Source: Solirubrobacterales bacterium (lineage in GTDB: Bacteria; Actinomycetota; Thermoleophilia; Solirubrobacterales; Solirubrobacteraceae). Taken from it: DNA of 8,931 nucleotides. Shown piece by piece: positions 6,106 to 8,931 of this stretch. Position 1 is the first letter of the stretch, and each line of letters opens with the position of its first letter. The DNA is taken from NCBI GenBank assembly GCA_025964065.1, contig JAOPZO010000114.1, positions 1-8,931 on the forward strand. The letters are read 5' to 3'. A program made the translations under genes and the position numbers. The notes under the pieces were generated by a model. That model was not told the DNA's origin. It worked only from the letters and a program-made list of their open reading frames with translations, and made no database searches.

Positions 6106-6783
6106 GTGTCTCCCCTTGAACTGAACCTCATCCTCCTCGGCCCCCCCGGAGCCGGGAAGGGCACCCAGGCCGAACGCCTCCGCGAGGACTTCCCCCTCGC
6201 GTACGTCGCCACGGGCGACATGCTTCGCGAGGCCCGCAACCAGGGCACCGAGCTCGGGCTGAAGGCCCAGGAGTTCATGGACCGCGGCGACCTCGTCCCC
6301 GACGAGGTCGTCATCGGAATCGCGCTCGAGCGCATCCAGGCCGACGACGCGCGTGACGGCTTCCTGCTCGACGGCTTCCCGCGCACGGTGCCGCAGGCCG
6401 ACGCGCTCGACGCGGCGATGGCCGACCTCGGGCGTCGCATCACCGCGGTGCTGCTCGTCGACGTCGCCGACGAGGAGATCGTCCGGCGCATCTCGGGCCG
6501 CCGCGTCTCCAAGGCGGGGCGGACCTACCACGTCGACTACGACCCGCCGAAGCACGCGGGCCGCTGCGACGTCGACGGCACCCAGCTCGTGCAGCGCGAG
6601 GACGACAAGCCCGACGTGGTGCTGGCCCGCCTGCGCAAGTACCACGAGGCCACCTCGCCGCTCATCGACTACTACGAGCGCCAGGGGCTGCTCCGGCGCT
6701 TCGACGGCTCCCGCTCCCCGGTGGAGGTCCACGACCACATCCGGGCGACGCTCGCCACCCTGCGCCTCGAGGACGAGCTCTAG
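6106..6783 (+). CDS. adk: Adenylate kinase
   Basis: This cytosolic enzyme interconverts ATP + AMP and 2 ADP. The product is 225 residues, the long-LID bacterial form. The P-loop GPPGAGKGT is at residues 12-20, with Lys18 binding phosphate. The AMP-binding region has TGDMLRE (37-42) and DLVPDEVV. The family signature GFLLDGFPRT is at 85-94. The LID runs from GRRVSKAG (131-138) to about residue 168. In Gram-positive enzymes this LID usually holds a structural zinc with three Cys and one Asp/Cys. Here the first pair is replaced by SKAG, while C154 and D157 remain, so zinc binding is probably lost. The GTG start at 6106 is the best available; GGGG upstream is a weak Shine-Dalgarno. Four bases separate its TAG from map. 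Placement between secY and map is canonical. Confidence 0.97.
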   Translation: MSPLELNLILLGPPGAGKGTQAERLREDFPLAYVATGDMLREARNQGTELGLKAQEFMDRGDLVPDEVVIGIALERIQADDARDGFLLDGFPRTVPQADALDAAMADLGRRITAVLLVDVADEEIVRRISGRRVSKAGRTYHVDYDPPKHAGRCDVDGTQLVQREDDKPDVVLARLRKYHEATSPLIDYYERQGLLRRFDGSRSPVEVHDHIRATLATLRLEDEL

Positions 6784-6787
6784 CCCC

Positions 6788-7576
6788 ATGATCATCCGCA
6801 AGTCGCCCGCCGAGATCGAGAAGATGGCGGCGGCGGGTGCCATCCACACCAAGGCGATGAAGCTCGTCGAGGGGAAGGTTCGCGAGGGCGTGACGACCCT
6901 CGAGCTCGACGAGGCGGTCGAGAAGCTCATCCGCTCCCAGGGCGGGGAGCCGGCCTTCAAGGGCTACCGTGGGTTCACGGGCTCCATCTGCGCCTCGCCG
7001 AACTCGATGGTCGTCCACGGGATCCCCGGCCCGTACGCGCTGGGGCGCGGGGACATCATCTCCGTCGACATCGGGGTGGTCCTGGACGGCTGGGTCGCCG
7101 ACGGCGCCGTGACCTTCCCGGTCGGCCCCGTGACCCCCGTGGCGCGCAAGCTCCTCGAGGTGACCCGCCAGTCGCTGATGGACGCCGTGGAGCAGTGCCG
7201 GCCCGGCAACCGCCTGGGAGACGTCTCCCACGCGGTGCAGCAGCGGGTGGAGTCCAACGGCCTGAGCGTCGTGCGCTCCCTCGTGGGGCACGGCATCGGC
7301 CGGGACATGCACGAGGACCCGCAGATCCCGAACTACGGCCAGGCCGGCCGCGGGCCCAAGCTCGAGCCCGGCATGGTGCTCGCGGTGGAGCCGATGGTGA
7401 ACGCCGGACGCCACATGGTGCGGATGGGGGACGACGGCTGGGCGATCTACTCCCAGGACGGCTCCCTGGCCGCCCACTTCGAGTTCACGATCGCCGTGAC
7501 CGAGGACGGACCGCGCATCCTCACGCCGTGGCACGAGCTGGTCGACGCCGGGGCTCCGGCCGTTTCTGCGTCCTAG
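6788..7576 (+). CDS. map: Methionine aminopeptidase, type I
   Basis: The enzyme removes the N-terminal methionine from nascent proteins when residue two is small. The product is 262 residues, typical of the short type Ia form without a zinc-finger N-terminal extension. All five metal ligands of the pita-bread fold are visible: D94 (ISVDIG), D105 (VADGAVTF), H168 (VGHGIGRDMHEDP), E201 (LAVEPMV) and E232 (HFEFTIAVTE). Substrate-site histidines H77 (VVHGIP) and H175 (MHEDP) are present too. The numbering is offset by 2-3 from the E. coli enzyme. The ATG follows the adk TAG by four C residues. GAGGA at 6769-6773 is too distant to be a good Shine-Dalgarno, so coupling to adk is likely. The reading frame stays open far upstream inside adk, but the family N-terminus (MIIRKSPAEIEKMAAAG) fixes the start. 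Confidence 0.98.
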   Translation: MIIRKSPAEIEKMAAAGAIHTKAMKLVEGKVREGVTTLELDEAVEKLIRSQGGEPAFKGYRGFTGSICASPNSMVVHGIPGPYALGRGDIISVDIGVVLDGWVADGAVTFPVGPVTPVARKLLEVTRQSLMDAVEQCRPGNRLGDVSHAVQQRVESNGLSVVRSLVGHGIGRDMHEDPQIPNYGQAGRGPKLEPGMVLAVEPMVNAGRHMVRMGDDGWAIYSQDGSLAAHFEFTIAVTEDGPRILTPWHELVDAGAPAVSAS

Positions 7577-7626
7577 CAGGGCTTTCCGCCACCACGCTCC
7601 CCGGGCGGCTGCGCGGCGGACCTTGG

Positions 7627-7635
7627 TGCTATCGT
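7627..7635 (+). promoter_or_regulatory. Candidate extended -10 promoter for rpmJ-rpsM-rpsK-rpsD
   Basis: TGCTATCGT matches an extended -10 element (TGN followed by TATCGT, close to the TANNNT core) for the housekeeping sigma factor. It is one of the few A/T-containing stretches in a GC-rich gap. No good -35 sits 16-18 bases upstream. Transcription would start near 7641-7643 and give a leader of about 108 bases before the rpmJ ATG. Confidence 0.45.
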
Positions 7636-7644
7636 GACCGGTCC

Positions 7645-7674
7645 GCGCGCCACGACGGCAGCATTCGTGCGCGC
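7645..7674 (+). promoter_or_regulatory. Bulged hairpin in the rpmJ leader
   Basis: GCGCGC (7645-7650) pairs with GCGCGC (7669-7674). After a single bulged C at 7651, ACGA (7652-7655) pairs with TCGT (7665-7668), enclosing a 9-base loop. That gives ten pairs with one bulge. No T tract follows, so it is not an intrinsic terminator. It begins a few bases after the predicted transcription start and may stabilise the mRNA or bind a ribosomal protein. Confidence 0.45.
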
Positions 7675-7691
7675 ACTCCGACACTGGTAGC

Positions 7692-7711
7692 GGCGCCCAG
7701 CAGCGGGCGCC
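7692..7711 (+). promoter_or_regulatory. Second hairpin in the rpmJ leader
   Basis: GGCGCCC (7692-7698) pairs perfectly with GGGCGCC (7705-7711) around an AGCAGC loop. It lies 38 bases before the rpmJ ATG and is not followed by T residues. With the preceding bulged hairpin it makes the leader strongly structured, as expected for an autogenously regulated r-protein operon, but no known binding-site consensus is recognised. Confidence 0.45.
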
Positions 7712-7749
7712 AGAGCCACGTCGTCCGGATTCACAGCTCGAAAGGGACC

Positions 7750-7863
7750 ATGAAAGTCAGACCGTCGGTCAAGCCGATGTGCGAGAAGTGCAAGATCATC
7801 CGTCGCCACGGCGCCGTCCTGGTCATCTGCTCGAACCCGCGGCACAAGCAGCGACAGGGGTAA
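7750..7863 (+). CDS. rpmJ: 50S ribosomal protein L36 (bL36), zinc-binding form
   Basis: L36 is the smallest 50S protein and binds 23S rRNA domain VI near the factor-binding region. The product is 37 residues, exactly the usual length, starting MKVRPSVKPMCEKCK and ending NPRHKQRQG. Cys11, Cys14, Cys27 and His32 are the zinc ligands, so this is the zinc-containing form. The frame is open far upstream, but the family N-terminus MKVRPSVK and an AGGGA at 7743-7747 fix the start. The Shine-Dalgarno spacing is unusually short, about two to four bases. It is the first gene after the candidate promoter and structured leader; four bases separate its TAA from rpsM. Confidence 0.97.
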   Translation: MKVRPSVKPMCEKCKIIRRHGAVLVICSNPRHKQRQG

Positions 7864-7867
7864 CTGA

Positions 7868-8248
7868 ATGGCACGCATCGCCGGGATCAACATCCCGCTC
7901 AACAAGCGCGTCGAGATCGGCTTGACGTACATCTACGGCATCGGTCGGCAGACGTCGAACGAGCTCCTCGGGACCGCCGGCGTGTCGCCCGACACGTACG
8001 TGCGAGACCTGACGGACGCCGAGGTCGGCAAGCTGCGCGACCTCATCGACGATCTCACCGTCGAGGGTGATCTCCGCCGTGAGCGCTCGCAGAACATCAA
8101 GCGCCTGATCGAGATCCAGTGCTACCGCGGTCGCCGCCACCAGCGCGGCCTCCCGGTCCACGGGCAGAACACGAAGAACAACGCGCGCACCCGGAAGGGT
8201 CCCAAGCGCATGTCCGTCGCCGGCAAGAAGAAGGCAGGGAAGAAGTAG
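7868..8248 (+). CDS. rpsM: 30S ribosomal protein S13 (uS13)
   Basis: S13 lies in the 30S head, contacts P-site tRNA through its C-terminal tail, and bridges to L5 in the 50S (B1a/B1b). The product is 126 residues, within the normal 118-127. MARIAGINIPLNKRVEIGLT (1-20) and IYGIG (22-26) form the helix-hairpin-helix start. RRERSQNIKRLIEIQCYRG (70-88) and RHQRGLPVHGQ (90-100), then NTKNNARTRKGPKR, are the family signature. The basic tail ends GKKKAGKK. Its residue His98 stands where Arg is most common (GLPVRGQ), a conservative variation. AGGGG at 7856-7860, 7 bases upstream, supports the ATG. The TAG shares its G with the GTG of rpsK. Confidence 0.98.
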   Translation: MARIAGINIPLNKRVEIGLTYIYGIGRQTSNELLGTAGVSPDTYVRDLTDAEVGKLRDLIDDLTVEGDLRRERSQNIKRLIEIQCYRGRRHQRGLPVHGQNTKNNARTRKGPKRMSVAGKKKAGKK

Positions 8249-8643
8249 TGCCCGCTCCCAAGCGCCCCTCGCGCGGTCGCCGCAAGCCGAAGAAGAACAT
8301 CCCCATCGGCCAGGCGCACATCAAGACGTCGTTCAACAACACGATCGTCTCCCTCACCGACCGCGAGGGCAACGTCATCGCCTGGGAGTCCGCCGGCGGT
8401 GCCGGCTTCAAGGGCTCCCGCAAGTCGACGCCGTTCGCCGCACAGGTCACGGCCGACGCCGCCGCCCGCAAGGGCATCGAGCAGGGCCTCCAGAAGGTCG
8501 AGGTCTTCGTGAAGGGCCCCGGCTCGGGTCGCGAGACCGCGATCCGCTCCCTCCAGGCCGCCGGCCTCGAGGTCACGGGCGTCAAGGACGTCACCCCGCA
8601 GGCCCACAACGGCTGCCGCCCCCGCAAGCGTCGCCGCGTCTAA
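8248..8643 (+). CDS. rpsK: 30S ribosomal protein S11 (uS11)
   Basis: S11 forms part of the 30S platform near the E site and anti-Shine-Dalgarno cleft. The product is 131 residues, the usual length. After a basic N-terminus it shows GQAHIKTSFNNTIVSLTD (21-38), GNVIAWESAGGAGFKGSRKS (41-60), STPFAAQ and AARKGIEQGLQKVEVFVKG (72-90). The tail DVTPQAHNGCRPRKRRRV is the S11 signature. The start is the GTG at 8248, supported by AGGGA at 8236-8240 with 7-base spacing. The frame remains open upstream through rpsM, but those codons do not belong to the family. The start overlaps the rpsM TAG by one base (TAGTG), so the pair is translationally coupled. Confidence 0.97.
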   Translation: MPAPKRPSRGRRKPKKNIPIGQAHIKTSFNNTIVSLTDREGNVIAWESAGGAGFKGSRKSTPFAAQVTADAAARKGIEQGLQKVEVFVKGPGSGRETAIRSLQAAGLEVTGVKDVTPQAHNGCRPRKRRRV

Positions 8644-8653
8644 GGAACTCCAG

Positions 8654-8931
8654 ATGGCCCGAGATACCTCCCCCCAGTGCAAGCAGTGCCGCCGCGAGGG
8701 CATGAAGCTCTTCCTCAAGGGTGAGCGCTGCCTGACCGACAAGTGCGGCGTCGAGCGCCGTGCGTACCCGCCGGGCGACCACGGCCGTGGCCGCCAGAAG
8801 CAGAGCGAGTACCGCGTGCAGCTCCGCGAGAAGCAGAAGGCGCGCCGCTACTACGGCGTCCTCGAGAAGCAGGTCCGCCTCTACTACGACAAGGCGTCGC
8901 TCACCGACGGCATCACGGGCGAGAACCTGCT
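8654..8931 (+). CDS. rpsD: 30S ribosomal protein S4 (uS4), N-terminal part, zinc-binding form
   Basis: S4 is a primary 16S rRNA-binding protein that nucleates 30S assembly and, in several bacteria, represses the alpha operon. The window ends after 92 codons of a protein that is normally about 200 residues, so the RNA-binding S4 domain is only beginning. The N-terminal zinc knuckle is intact, with cysteines 9, 12, 26 and 31 (QCKQC...ERCLTDKC). It is followed by ERRAYPPGDHGRGRQKQSEY (34-53) and LREKQKARRYYGVLEKQ, the standard family block. AAGGA at 8642-8646, overlapping the rpsK TAA, lies 7 bases before the ATG. rpoA and rplQ would be expected beyond the window. Confidence 0.97.
   Translation, partial: MARDTSPQCKQCRREGMKLFLKGERCLTDKCGVERRAYPPGDHGRGRQKQSEYRVQLREKQKARRYYGVLEKQVRLYYDKASLTDGITGENL

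Larger units (their letters stand above)
7577..7749 (+). other. Gene-free gap between map and rpmJ where infA is usually found
   Basis: These 173 bases hold no coding sequence I can support and are too short for a complete infA (about 220 bases). What is visible: a C/G-rich first part, an extended -10-like box at 7627-7635, a bulged hairpin at 7645-7674, a second hairpin at 7692-7711, and the rpmJ Shine-Dalgarno at 7743-7747. It probably ends the adk-map transcription unit without an obvious intrinsic terminator and starts a separate rpmJ-rpsM-rpsK-rpsD unit. Confidence 0.6.

Noticed and set aside
4727..6124. A 465-codon plus-strand frame overlapping secY
   Set aside because: Out-of-frame translation rich in Arg, His, Pro and Gly; the secY frame explains the sequence fully.
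4758..6512. A 584-codon open frame on the minus strand opposite secY and adk
   Set aside because: Its translation is dominated by Arg, Asp, Glu, His and Val in the monotonous pattern expected from the antisense of GC-rich coding sequence. It lies across two well-identified genes and has no family features.
5998..6960. A 320-codon minus-strand frame opposite adk and the start of map
   Set aside because: It is a shadow of the sense genes in a high-GC sequence, with no recognisable motif and no separate promoter or ribosome binding site.
6353..7576. A long frame starting inside adk and running into map, suggesting a fused or N-terminally extended methionine aminopeptidase
   Set aside because: The upstream part is adk read in another frame (Arg/Ser/Thr low complexity). 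The aminopeptidase family begins at the ATG at 6788, directly after the adk stop.
7667..7676. Perfect palindrome GTGCGCGCAC as a repressor operator
   Set aside because: Short alternating GC palindromes are common at this base composition, there is no second copy nearby, and the sequence is better explained as the 3' arm of the bulged hairpin.
7634..7690. A possible leader peptide of 18 codons from GTG at 7634, or of 7 codons from GTG at 7667, ending just before the second hairpin
   Set aside because: The longer version starts inside the predicted -10 box and so would not be transcribed. The shorter one has no Shine-Dalgarno, and its codons show no attenuator-like run of one amino acid.
1..8931. 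Searched for mobile elements, CRISPR repeats, tRNA/rRNA genes, attachment sites or a novel multi-gene system
   Set aside because: Every gene belongs to a conserved housekeeping family in canonical order, intergenic space is minimal, and no repeats or foreign-looking composition were seen.

Overview
The window is one uninterrupted stretch of a bacterial ribosomal-protein gene cluster, the S10-spc-alpha supercluster, read entirely on the + strand. Codon third positions are overwhelmingly G or C, three genes use GTG starts or GTG/ATG overlaps, and S14, L36 and S4 are the cysteine-containing (zinc) forms. Together with an S17 that carries a long N-terminal extension, this suggests a high-GC Gram-positive bacterium. 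The style of L14, SecY and the -10 motif makes me lean to a deep-branching actinobacterium such as Thermoleophilia/Solirubrobacterales, but that placement is an inference from memory, not a database match.

Layout. Bases 1-675 hold the end of the S10 operon: the tail of rpmC (L29) and rpsQ (S17). Bases 672-6032 are a complete spc operon in canonical order: rplN, rplX, rplE, rpsN (zinc type), rpsH, rplF, rplR, rpsE, rpmD, rplO, secY. Most junctions overlap by 1-4 bases or are separated by 2-5 bases, so translational coupling is likely throughout. A 73-base gap after secY contains a strong hairpin with a short T-rich tail. It is followed by adk and map (6106-7576). Next comes a 173-base gene-free gap with a candidate extended -10 promoter and two GC-rich hairpins. 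The alpha-operon genes rpmJ, rpsM, rpsK and the start of rpsD (cut by the window edge) follow. infA, which usually lies between map and rpmJ, is not here.

How the genes work together. The r-proteins are components of the 30S (S17, S14, S8, S5, S13, S11, S4) and 50S (L29, L14, L24, L5, L6, L18, L30, L15, L36) subunits. SecY is the membrane channel that exports proteins co- or post-translationally. Adenylate kinase balances adenine nucleotides. Methionine aminopeptidase trims the initiator methionine from nascent chains.

I find no undescribed system, mobile element, CRISPR array or RNA gene. The points worth a second look are the missing infA and the structured leader that takes its place, the charged S17 extension, the half-lost zinc site in adenylate kinase, an ambiguous L15 start, and a strong preference for TAG stops.
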